A stretch of 8,164 nt of DNA from an uncultured Clostridia bacterium (GTDB taxonomy: Bacteria; Bacillota; Clostridia; Oscillospirales; Ruminococcaceae). Below, piece after piece: positions 1 to 5,093 of this stretch (the first letter of the stretch is position 1; each line of letters starts with the position of its first letter). The translations under genes and the position numbers were made by a program. The notes below the pieces were generated by a model. It was not told the origin of the DNA and searched no databases. It saw only the letters and a program-made list of their open reading frames with translations. The stretch covers positions 1 through 8,164 of the forward strand of contig CAMYUO010000059.1 in the NCBI GenBank assembly GCA_947302065.1. The letters are read 5' to 3'.

Positions 1-671
1 ACTTTTCGGATTCGTTTGAAAAGACGTTTATCCGTGAGGACAGGTACAAGCTATTTATTGACGGCGTTCTGCTGACGCTGAAAGTCTCACTGCTGGCGGT
101 CGTGATAGGCATTATCATCGGCTTTTTCATTGCACTTTGCAATCTTTCAAAGCATTTTCCGCTGAGACTGTTCGGCAAGGTCTATACCGACATCATCAGA
201 GGCACTCCGTCTGTTACACAGCTCATGATAATCTACTTTGTTATTTTCGCATCGGTGGACATCGACAAGTGGATAATCGCCTCGATAGCGTTCGGAATAA
301 ACTCGGGTGCTTACGTTTCGGAGATAATACGAGCGGGTATCCTCTCGATAGACAAGGGACAGACTGAGGCGGGACGGTCGCTCGGACTAAACGGGCGGCA
401 GACGATGATGCACATAATTCTTCCTCAGGCGCTCAAAAACATCTTCCCTGCTTTGTGCAACGAATTCATCGTGCTGATAAAGGAAACGGCTATCGTTGGA
501 TATGTTGGTCTTATGGACATTCAGAAAGCAAGTGACTTTATCAAGAGCGCAACGTTTGAAGCGGCAATGCCTTTGCTGGCAACAGCGGTCATCTACTTTG
601 TGATAATAAAGATACTTACGATATGTCTCGGCTTGATAGAAAAGAAGCTGCGCAAATCGGAAGCCAGGTAA
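1..671 (+). CDS. Polar amino-acid ABC transporter permease (HisMQ type), 5' partial
   Basis: This is the membrane-spanning subunit of an amino-acid uptake ABC transporter. The reading frame is open from base 3 to the TAA at 669-671, giving 222 visible residues. Against the usual 220-240 for the family, only about ten N-terminal residues should be missing. A first methionine at 102 exists, but the residues before it (including LFIDGVLLTLKVS) are typical family N-terminus, so 102 is not the start. Several hydrophobic segments are visible. The cytoplasmic EAA loop that docks the ATPase reads EAGRSLGLNGRQTMMHIILP, followed by the typical FIVLIKETAIVGYVGL stretch. The ATPase gene starts 22 bases after the stop, so the two belong to one operon. 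The substrate cannot be read from the sequence; polar amino acids such as glutamine, arginine or cystine are the family norm. Family assignment is secure, substrate is not. Confidence 0.95.
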   Translation, partial: FSDSFEKTFIREDRYKLFIDGVLLTLKVSLLAVVIGIIIGFFIALCNLSKHFPLRLFGKVYTDIIRGTPSVTQLMIIYFVIFASVDIDKWIIASIAFGINSGAYVSEIIRAGILSIDKGQTEAGRSLGLNGRQTMMHIILPQALKNIFPALCNEFIVLIKETAIVGYVGLMDIQKASDFIKSATFEAAMPLLATAVIYFVIIKILTICLGLIEKKLRKSEAR

Positions 672-693
672 CAGAAAGGCAGGCTGACGATTT

Positions 694-1419
694 ATGATAA
701 CGATAAAAAATCTTAAAAAGACCTTTGGCGAGCTTGAGGTGCTCAAAGGCATCGACGAGCACATCGAAAAAGGCGAGGTCGTTGTGGTGATAGGTCCTTC
801 GGGAAGCGGAAAGAGCACATTCCTGAGATGTCTCAATCTGCTGGAAACGCCGACTGAGGGCGAGATATTCATTGATGGTGAAAAGATAAACGACCCGAAG
901 GTCGATGTAAACAGGATACGTCAGAAAATGGGCATGGTGTTTCAGCACTTCAATCTGTTCCCTCACCTGACGATACTTAAAAACGTAACGCTTGCACCTG
1001 TACTGCTGAAAAAAATGACCAAGGAGAAAGCAAAGGAAAAGGCGTTAGAGCTTCTGGCAACGGTAGGTCTTGCGGAAAAAGCAGACGCTTATCCTGCACA
1101 GCTTTCGGGCGGACAGAAACAGCGTGTTGCTATTGCAAGGGCACTTGCGATGGAGCCTGAGATAATGCTTTTCGACGAGCCGACATCGGCGCTCGACCCT
1201 GAAATGGTCGGCGAGGTGCTCGATGTTATGAAAGGTCTTGCAAACACCGGTATGACAATGGTCGTGGTAACTCACGAAATGGGCTTTGCAAGAGAGGTCG
1301 GCACAAGGCTTTTGTTTATGGATCAGGGCATCGTAATGGAAAGCGGCAAGCCTGCGGATATTTTTGAAAATCCGCAGAATGAGCGCACGCAGAAATTCCT
1401 CAGGAGTGTGCTCAAATAA
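694..1419 (+). CDS. Polar amino-acid ABC transporter ATP-binding protein (GlnQ/HisP-like)
   Basis: This is the ATPase that powers the amino-acid importer from the cytoplasmic face. It has 241 residues, normal for the GlnQ/HisP family. All nucleotide-binding motifs are intact: Walker [10 protein letters not shown] (residues 34-42), Q-loop Gln84 in [11 protein letters not shown], signature LSGGQKQR (137-144), Walker B IMLFDEP (157-163) followed by TSALDP, and switch His194 in [10 protein letters not shown]. The LFPHLT stretch after the Q-loop is typical of amino-acid importers. The ATG at 694 is preceded by a purine-rich GAAAGGCAGG and follows the permease stop closely. The binding-protein gene lies downstream, so the order is permease, ATPase, binding protein. 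GlnQ names are often applied to this family without substrate evidence, so I give no symbol. Confidence 0.96.
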   Translation: MITIKNLKKTFGELEVLKGIDEHIEKGEVVVVIGPSGSGKSTFLRCLNLLETPTEGEIFIDGEKINDPKVDVNRIRQKMGMVFQHFNLFPHLTILKNVTLAPVLLKKMTKEKAKEKALELLATVGLAEKADAYPAQLSGGQKQRVAIARALAMEPEIMLFDEPTSALDPEMVGEVLDVMKGLANTGMTMVVVTHEMGFAREVGTRLLFMDQGIVMESGKPADIFENPQNERTQKFLRSVLK

Positions 1420-1431
1420 GCAGGTTTATTC

Positions 1432-1446
1432 GGCAGGAAAACTGCC
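1432..1446 (+). other. Small hairpin between ATPase and binding-protein genes
   Basis: GGCAG (1432-1436) and CTGCC (1442-1446) can pair around a GAAAA loop. There is no T-run behind it, so it is not a terminator. It could be an mRNA processing or stabilising structure that raises the level of the binding-protein message, but a five-pair stem can arise by chance. Confidence 0.3.
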
Positions 1447-1464
1447 TTGGATAAAAAATCAGTT

Positions 1465-1470
1465 AAGGAG
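1465..1470 (+). promoter_or_regulatory. Ribosome binding site that fixes the binding-protein start
   Basis: AAGGAG lies ten bases before the ATG at 1481. It supports the signal-peptide start over the longer upstream in-frame start. A nearer ATG at 1473 is in another frame and too close to the site. Confidence 0.75.
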
Positions 1471-1480
1471 AAATGCGGTT

Positions 1481-2266
1481 ATGAAGAAGATCAGAAAAGT
1501 ACTTTGCACGATCACAGCGGCTGCTCTTATGGCAGTTACATTCACTGCGTGCAGCAATTCAAGCAGCTCGGGCGACGGCGAAAAGAAAGGCGAAATCAAG
1601 TTCGGTACGAACGCTGAGTTCCCTCCGTTCGAGTATGTTGTAGCAAAGGGAGTTATCGGTGAGTTTGACGGTATCGACATGGCTATCGCAAAGCAGATAG
1701 CTGACGACAACGACAAGGAAGCAAAAATCGAGAACATGGAGTTCGATTCTCTGCTCGTTGCTCTTGACAACGGAAAGATCGACGCTGCTATCGCCGGAAT
1801 GACGGTAACAGACGAGAGAAAAGAAAAGGTAGATTTCTCGGATACATATTACAATGCTAAGCAGGTAATGATCGTAAAGGAAGATTCGGACATTGCCAAG
1901 GCAAGCGATATGAAGGACAAGAAGATCGTTGTTATCCAGGGTTACACAGGTGAGACCTGCGTTAAGGAGCTCGGTTACAGCTATCAGTCATTCAAGAAGG
2001 GCACTGAGGCTATCCTTGAGATTGTAAACGGCAAGTGCGATGTTGTGGTTATCGACTCGGCAACTGCTGACAAGTACGTTAAGGACAACAAGGGTCTGAA
2101 GATCGTTGAGGACAACGACCAGTTCGCAAATGAGGAGTATGCTATTGCTGTTAAGAAAGGCAACAAGGAGCTGCTCGATCAGATCAACAAGACACTCAAG
2201 AAGATGAAGGACGATGGAAAGATCGCAGAGCTTGCGACCAAGTATCTCGATGCTGAAGACAAGTAA
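1481..2266 (+). CDS. Amino-acid ABC transporter substrate-binding lipoprotein (SBP_bac_3 family)
   Basis: This is the extracellular lipid-anchored receptor that delivers an amino acid to the adjacent permease. From the ATG at 1481 it has 261 residues. This start has AAGGAG at 1465-1470 and opens a signal peptide: KKIRK, a hydrophobic core, and a lipobox-like TFTAC with the lipidated Cys24, then a Ser/Gly/Asp-rich linker. An in-frame start 39 codons upstream overlaps the ATPase gene and has no signal peptide, so it is rejected. Family 3 landmarks are FGTNAEFPPFEY (41-52), GEFDGIDMAIAKQIA, NGKIDAAIAGMTVTDER with the ligand-carboxylate Arg113, and VDFSDTYY. A C-terminal KKMKDDGKIAELATKYL helix ends the fold. 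Codon choice leans to AAG, ATC and GAC more than the two upstream genes, as expected for a more highly expressed binding protein. The ligand is undetermined. Confidence 0.95.
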   Translation: MKKIRKVLCTITAAALMAVTFTACSNSSSSGDGEKKGEIKFGTNAEFPPFEYVVAKGVIGEFDGIDMAIAKQIADDNDKEAKIENMEFDSLLVALDNGKIDAAIAGMTVTDERKEKVDFSDTYYNAKQVMIVKEDSDIAKASDMKDKKIVVIQGYTGETCVKELGYSYQSFKKGTEAILEIVNGKCDVVVIDSATADKYVKDNKGLKIVEDNDQFANEEYAIAVKKGNKELLDQINKTLKKMKDDGKIAELATKYLDAEDK

Positions 2267-2278
2267 GACAATTACAAA

Positions 2279-2307
2279 GGACCGGCTGAAAAGTCGGTTC
2301 TTTTTTT
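2279..2307 (+). terminator. Intrinsic terminator of the amino-acid ABC operon
   Basis: GGACCGGCT (2279-2287) pairs with AGTCGGTTC (2292-2300), using three G-U pairs, around a GAAA tetraloop. A run of T follows to 2307. It lies 12 bases after the binding-protein stop and is a textbook Rho-independent terminator. Confidence 0.9.
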
Positions 2308-2320
2308 ATGCGGCAGGGAC

Positions 2321-2349
2321 TTGAATTGCGCTGTGATATGTAGTATTAT
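2321..2349 (+). promoter_or_regulatory. Candidate promoter of the GNAT-macro operon
   Basis: TTGAAT (2321-2326) and TATTAT (2344-2349) are separated by 17 bases and resemble a housekeeping sigma promoter (4/6 and 5/6 matches). The pair lies just after the upstream terminator and before the GNAT start. An alternative -10 is TATGTA at 2337-2342, preceded by TGA as an extended -10. Position and spacing support a promoter here; the exact box is uncertain. Confidence 0.55.
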
Positions 2350-2368
2350 ATATAAAAAAGAAAGGGCG

Positions 2369-2827
2369 ATGACAGTGGAACTTATCAGGGCGGACATAGA
2401 TGATGCGCAGGAGCTCTGGCAGATGCAGAAAGAGGCATTTGCGCAGCTTTTAGAGAGATACCGTGACTATGACACTAACCCTGCGAACGAGCCTTTGGAG
2501 CGCACTGTTCAGCGTTTGAACGACGGCAGCAGTTTTTACTTTATCGTCAACGGCGGTGAAAAGGTCGGTGCGATAAGGATCGTGACGGGCGGTGAGAGAA
2601 ACCGCATCTCGCCTGTTTTCATTATGCCGCAGCACAGAGGCAAGGGATTGGCGCAGGCGGCGATAGCGCTTGCAGAGCAGCTGCACGGCAGCCGTGGCTG
2701 GGAGCTGAGCACGATAGCACAGGAGGCAGGCAACTGTCATCTTTACGAAAAGCTGGGTTACAGGCGCACCGGACAGGTACAGGCGATAAACGAACGTATG
2801 GACCTGGTGTTTTATGAAAAGGACTGA
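2369..2827 (+). CDS. GNAT family N-acetyltransferase
   Basis: This is a predicted cytoplasmic acetyl-CoA-dependent acetyltransferase of 152 residues, a normal single-domain GNAT length. The acetyl-CoA pyrophosphate loop is visible as Q88-H-R-G91-K-G93-L-A95, the Q/RxxGxG/A motif A, right after the beta strand ISPVFIMP. It is followed by a long helix, then [14 protein letters not shown], the usual C-terminal beta-bulge region of the fold. The N-terminal part contains a helix with [16 protein letters not shown], which I recall from a common Firmicute GNAT subgroup. I chose the ATG at 2369 because AAAGAAAGGG lies just before it. A TTG at 2321 in the same frame falls in the promoter region and is rejected. 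The macro-domain gene follows after 17 bases, so they are very likely co-transcribed. The substrate (small molecule, protein or toxin) cannot be deduced. Confidence 0.93.
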   Translation: MTVELIRADIDDAQELWQMQKEAFAQLLERYRDYDTNPANEPLERTVQRLNDGSSFYFIVNGGEKVGAIRIVTGGERNRISPVFIMPQHRGKGLAQAAIALAEQLHGSRGWELSTIAQEAGNCHLYEKLGYRRTGQVQAINERMDLVFYEKD

Positions 2828-2844
2828 GACAGGAGGTAGTAAAA

Positions 2845-3927
2845 ATGCCATTTAAGATAGTAACGGGTGACATAACAAAGATAGCAGCTGACGCTATCGT
2901 GAACGCTGCGAACACGTCGCTGCTTGGCGGCGGCGGAGTTGACGGTGCGATACACCGTGCGGCAGGCAGAGGACTGCTGGAAGAATGCAGGACTCTCGGC
3001 GGCTGCAGGACAGGCGAGGCAAAGATCACAAAGGGATACGATCTGCCGAGCAGGCACGTTATTCACACGGTCGGACCGATATGGCAGGGCGGAGACAATG
3101 GTGAGCGTGAGCTGCTTTACTCGTGTTACAAAAACAGCTTAGAGCTTGCGAAAGAAAACGGCTGTGAGAGCATAGCGTTCCCTATGATATCGGCTGGCGT
3201 TTACGGATACCCGAAGGACAAGGCTTTGCAAGTGGCTGTGGGTGCTATCGAGGACTTTCTTGCGGACAACGACATGGACGTTTCGCTCGTTATCTTCGGC
3301 AGGAACGATTTCAGGGCGGACATAGAGCTGATAGATGACATTTCAAGATTCATCAGTGACAGAGAGCCTAAGCCGCACAAGGAAAAGCGCAGGCTTTTCG
3401 GTGCAGGAGCAAAGCTTGCTGAAAAATGCGGAGCAGCTTCTGCGGCAAAGGCAAAAGTATATGAAGAATGTGACATGTGCGAAGAGTCTGCGGTGATGGA
3501 AGATCCTGCACCTGTGATGCTCGGTGCTGCGTGTGCACCTGCCGGTGCTGCGCCTGCACAGAGCCTTGACGAATTTCTGCGCAGCCGAGACGAGTCGTTC
3601 TCGCAGTCGCTTCTTCGGCTCATCGACGAGAGCGGAATGACAGATGTTCAGACTTACCGCAAGGCGAACATCGACCGCAAGCTGTTTTCTAAAATTCGCA
3701 GTGATGTGAACTACAAGCCGAAAAAGCAGACGGCGCTTGCGTTTGCGCTGGCGCTGGAGCTGGACTTAGAGCAGACGGAGAGCCTGCTCGCAAAGGCAGG
3801 TTACAGCTTATCCGACAGCCTCAAAGGTGACCTGATAATCAAGTATTTTATCATCAAAGGACAATACGATATTTTCGTTATCAATCAGGCGCTGTTCGCT
3901 TTCGATCAGGCTTTGATAGGGTGTTGA
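2845..3927 (+). CDS. Macro-domain (ADP-ribose-binding/deacylating) protein with extra C-terminal domain
   Basis: A 360-residue two-part protein. Residues 1-170 are a MacroD/YmdB-type macro domain: GDIT (8-11), NAAN (20-23), [14 protein letters not shown] (28-41) and the ISAGVYGYP loop (115-123). Asn23 and Asp33 align with N25 and D35 of E. coli YmdB, so binding of ADP-ribose and hydrolysis of O-acetyl-ADP-ribose or mono-ADP-ribosyl esters is plausible. Residues 175-240 form an Ala/Pro-rich linker with C209-x-x-C212 and two further cysteines. Residues 241-360 are a conserved helical domain ([54 protein letters not shown], ending [11 protein letters not shown]). I recall this from many Firmicute proteins, sometimes stand-alone and labelled XRE-like. 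Its role is unknown to me, and a helix-turn-helix-like fold is only suggested. AGGAGG sits at 2831-2836, and the GNAT stop is 17 bases upstream. Confidence 0.93.
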   Translation: MPFKIVTGDITKIAADAIVNAANTSLLGGGGVDGAIHRAAGRGLLEECRTLGGCRTGEAKITKGYDLPSRHVIHTVGPIWQGGDNGERELLYSCYKNSLELAKENGCESIAFPMISAGVYGYPKDKALQVAVGAIEDFLADNDMDVSLVIFGRNDFRADIELIDDISRFISDREPKPHKEKRRLFGAGAKLAEKCGAASAAKAKVYEECDMCEESAVMEDPAPVMLGAACAPAGAAPAQSLDEFLRSRDESFSQSLLRLIDESGMTDVQTYRKANIDRKLFSKIRSDVNYKPKKQTALAFALALELDLEQTESLLAKAGYSLSDSLKGDLIIKYFIIKGQYDIFVINQALFAFDQALIGC

Positions 3928-3931
3928 ACTG

Positions 3932-3968
3932 TTGGGGAGGACCCTTTTGAAAAAGGGTCGCTCCCCAA
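3932..3968. repeat. Strong hairpin, probable dispersed intergenic element
   Basis: TTGGGGAG (3932-3939) pairs with CTCCCCAA (3961-3968), and GACCCTTTT with AAAAGGGTC inside it, with a single bulged G at 3960. The result is a nearly perfect stem of about 17 pairs. It starts four bases after the macro-gene stop. A C-rich tail (three CCCC runs to 3978) and AAAACTTTTAT follow. I recall very similar hairpin-plus-tail sequences scattered between genes in Ruminococcus-type genomes. It may also help end the macro transcript, although the T-run is weak. Confidence 0.75.
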
Positions 3969-3992
3969 ACCCCACCCCTAAAACTTTTATTG

Positions 3993-4035
3993 CTTTTTCG
4001 GCATTAGGTGGACAAGCCACCTAACACCGAAAAAG
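3993..4035. repeat. Second long inverted repeat of the spacer
   Basis: CTTTTTCGG (3993-4001) pairs with CCGAAAAAG (4027-4035), and TTAGGTGG (4004-4011) with CCACCTAA (4017-4024). CA faces CA in between as a symmetric internal loop, and ACAAG (4012-4016) is the end loop. This gives 17 perfect pairs, extendable outward by wobble pairs to about 3988-4040. No protein explains it. It follows the first hairpin by 24 bases, so both may belong to one structured element. Confidence 0.8.
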
Positions 4036-4037
4036 TA

Positions 4038-4089
4038 GTGAGAGTTCAGAGTAAGATTTGAAGAAAGACTCTTTCAAGAGAATTCTCAC
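4038..4089. repeat. Third inverted repeat, containing GTNAGAN words
   Basis: GTGAGAGTTC (4038-4047) pairs with GAATTCTCAC (4080-4089) through ten pairs including one G-U. The arms hold the heptads GTGAGAG and, on the other strand, GTGAGAA. GTAAGAT occurs between them at 4051-4057. A smaller alternative hairpin, CTCT-TTCA-AGAG, lies at 4069-4080. The 7-base words match those of the spacer after the vWA gene. Confidence 0.55.
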
Positions 4090-4125
4090 CAGCAAGTCAG
4101 CGCCCGTATTGATCTTTTTTATTTT

Positions 4126-4149
4126 GTCGCTTGGGAAGCGACCATTTTT
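4126..4149 (+). terminator. Probable intrinsic terminator upstream of the vWA gene
   Basis: GTCGCTT (4126-4132) pairs perfectly with AAGCGAC (4136-4142) around GGG, followed by CATTTTTCTTTT. The T-run starts two bases after the stem. It would end transcription arriving from the GNAT-macro operon and separate it from the vWA promoter just downstream. Confidence 0.6.
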
Positions 4150-4160
4150 CTTTTGCGCTG

Positions 4161-4169
4161 TGGTATATT
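4161..4169 (+). promoter_or_regulatory. Extended -10 promoter of the vWA gene
   Basis: TGGTATATT fits an extended -10 (TGnTATAAT with one mismatch). A shifted TATTAT at 4166-4171 is an alternative. No convincing -35 is visible about 17 bases upstream, which is common for extended -10 promoters. The start codon lies about 50 bases downstream. Confidence 0.5.
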
Positions 4170-4218
4170 ATAGTTGCAGACAAAACACAACACCAAAACT
4201 TGCAAAGGAGAATGACTT

Positions 4219-4875
4219 ATGAAAAAGACAAATACTGAAAAGACTGCAAACAACATCACAGAGCTGGTATTCATACTTGACCGCAGCGGTTCGATGGCGC
4301 CTTTGAGAGATGACACTATCGGCGGTTTCAACACGATGATCGAGCAGCAGAAAGAGTCGGGCGCAGAGGTGCTCGTTTCGACGGTAATGTTCAGCGACAA
4401 TTCCGAGGTCGTTCACGACAGGGTAAGTATCGCCGACATCAAGCCTCTGACGAGAGATGACTACTCCCCTGTTGGCTGCACGGCGCTGCTTGACGCTGTG
4501 GGAAGCGCTGTAAAGCACATTGCGAACATTCACAAATACGCACGCAAGGAAGATGTGCCGAACAAGACGATGTTTGTCATCACGACTGACGGAATGGAGA
4601 ACGCAAGCTGCAAATACTCACAGAAAGATGTCAAGAAGCTTATTGAAAAGCAGAAAGAGGGCTCGGGCTGGGAGTTCCTGTTCATCGGTGCGAACATCGA
4701 CTCGGTGGAGACGGCAGGGTCTATCGGCATCGACGCACGCAGGGCTGTGAACTACACGGCTGACGCAGGCGGAACGAAGAAGCTTTTCAAGGGCATGGGA
4801 CGAGCTGTTGCAGAGGCGTGCGCTTGCGGCTGCTGTGAGGAGATAAGCGATGAATGGCGCAAGGAGATAGAGTAA
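4219..4875 (+). CDS. von Willebrand factor A domain protein (TerY-like, cytoplasmic)
   Basis: A 218-residue protein that is essentially a single vWA domain, a fold used for metal-dependent protein-protein contacts. The metal-ion-dependent adhesion site is complete: D21-R-S23-G-S25 (ELVFILDRSGSM), Thr88 in GCTALLDAV and Asp124 in FVITTDGMENA. There is no signal peptide or membrane segment, so it should act in the cytoplasm, like the TerY group of tellurite/stress operons rather than surface adhesins. The C-terminus carries a tight cysteine cluster C201-A-C203-G-C205-C206, unusual for the fold and possibly metal-binding. The ATG at 4219 is preceded by AAAGGAG at 4204-4210. It follows the macro gene in the same direction but has its own promoter and an intervening terminator, so it is a neighbour rather than a certain operon member. 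Its partner is unknown. Confidence 0.93.
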   Translation: MKKTNTEKTANNITELVFILDRSGSMAPLRDDTIGGFNTMIEQQKESGAEVLVSTVMFSDNSEVVHDRVSIADIKPLTRDDYSPVGCTALLDAVGSAVKHIANIHKYARKEDVPNKTMFVITTDGMENASCKYSQKDVKKLIEKQKEGSGWEFLFIGANIDSVETAGSIGIDARRAVNYTADAGGTKKLFKGMGRAVAEACACGCCEEISDEWRKEIE

Positions 4876-4878
4876 CAA

Positions 4879-4920
4879 AGCAGAAGTGAGATGTTAGAGG
4901 TGAGATGTCAGAAGTTGGGT
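4879..4920 (+). repeat. Degenerate 7-base tandem repeats (GTNAGAN), forward array
   Basis: Four consecutive heptads GTGAGAT, GTTAGAG, GTGAGAT and GTCAGAA occupy 4886-4913, flanked by decayed units AGCAGAA (4879-4885) and GTTGGGT (4914-4920). The pattern is GTNAGAN, with positions 3 and 7 variable. The array begins four bases after the vWA stop codon. Confidence 0.75.
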
Positions 4921-4964
4921 CAATACTGTTGCTTGGTCGACCTGTTTCTGACCTCTTGCTTCTG
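4881..4964. repeat. Long imperfect hairpin built from opposed heptads
   Basis: CAGAAGTGAGATGTTAGAG (4881-4899) can pair with TTCTGACCTCTTGCTTCTG (4946-4964) over 19 positions with one mismatch (T4892 against C4953), using several G-U pairs. The right arm contains the heptads in reverse orientation: TTCTGAC (4946-4952) and CTCTTGC (4953-4959). No T-run follows, so it is not a standard terminator for the vWA gene. Confidence 0.6.
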
Positions 4965-5058
4965 TAAAGCGAAGCGCTCTGGCATCTGAAAGCGGAAAGC
5001 CCCCAAAAAAGCAAGCGATAAGAATTAAAGAGGTAAGGCGTCGAAGTATGGAGCAAAG

Positions 5059-5093
5059 CTCTTACTTCTTACATCTTACCTCTTATCTCTTAT
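5059..5093 (-). repeat. 7-base tandem repeats, reverse array
   Basis: Five perfect-register units on the plus strand, CTCTTAC, TTCTTAC, ATCTTAC, CTCTTAT and CTCTTAT, read on the minus strand as RTAAGAN. The array begins immediately after the histidine-kinase stop codon (5094-5096) on the minus strand, so each of the two converging genes runs into an array in its own reading direction. Confidence 0.8.

Noticed and set aside
2327..2340. TTGCGCTGTG shared upstream of the GNAT gene and of the vWA gene (4153-4162) as a common operator
   Set aside because: The same ten bases also occur inside the kinase gene near 5599, so the word is not specific; the similarity may only reflect promoter-like composition.
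2321..2371. TTG start 16 codons upstream for the GNAT gene
   Set aside because: It coincides with the likely -35 box, has no ribosome site, and adds residues not expected for the family; the ATG at 2369 has a purine-rich site.
3928..4095. Classical MITE or insertion sequence
   Set aside because: I find no terminal inverted repeats bounding the whole region, no target-site duplication and no transposase; only internal hairpins are evident.
4879..5093. CRISPR-like array
   Set aside because: Units are 7 bases, contiguous and degenerate, with no spacers of constant length and no cas genes.
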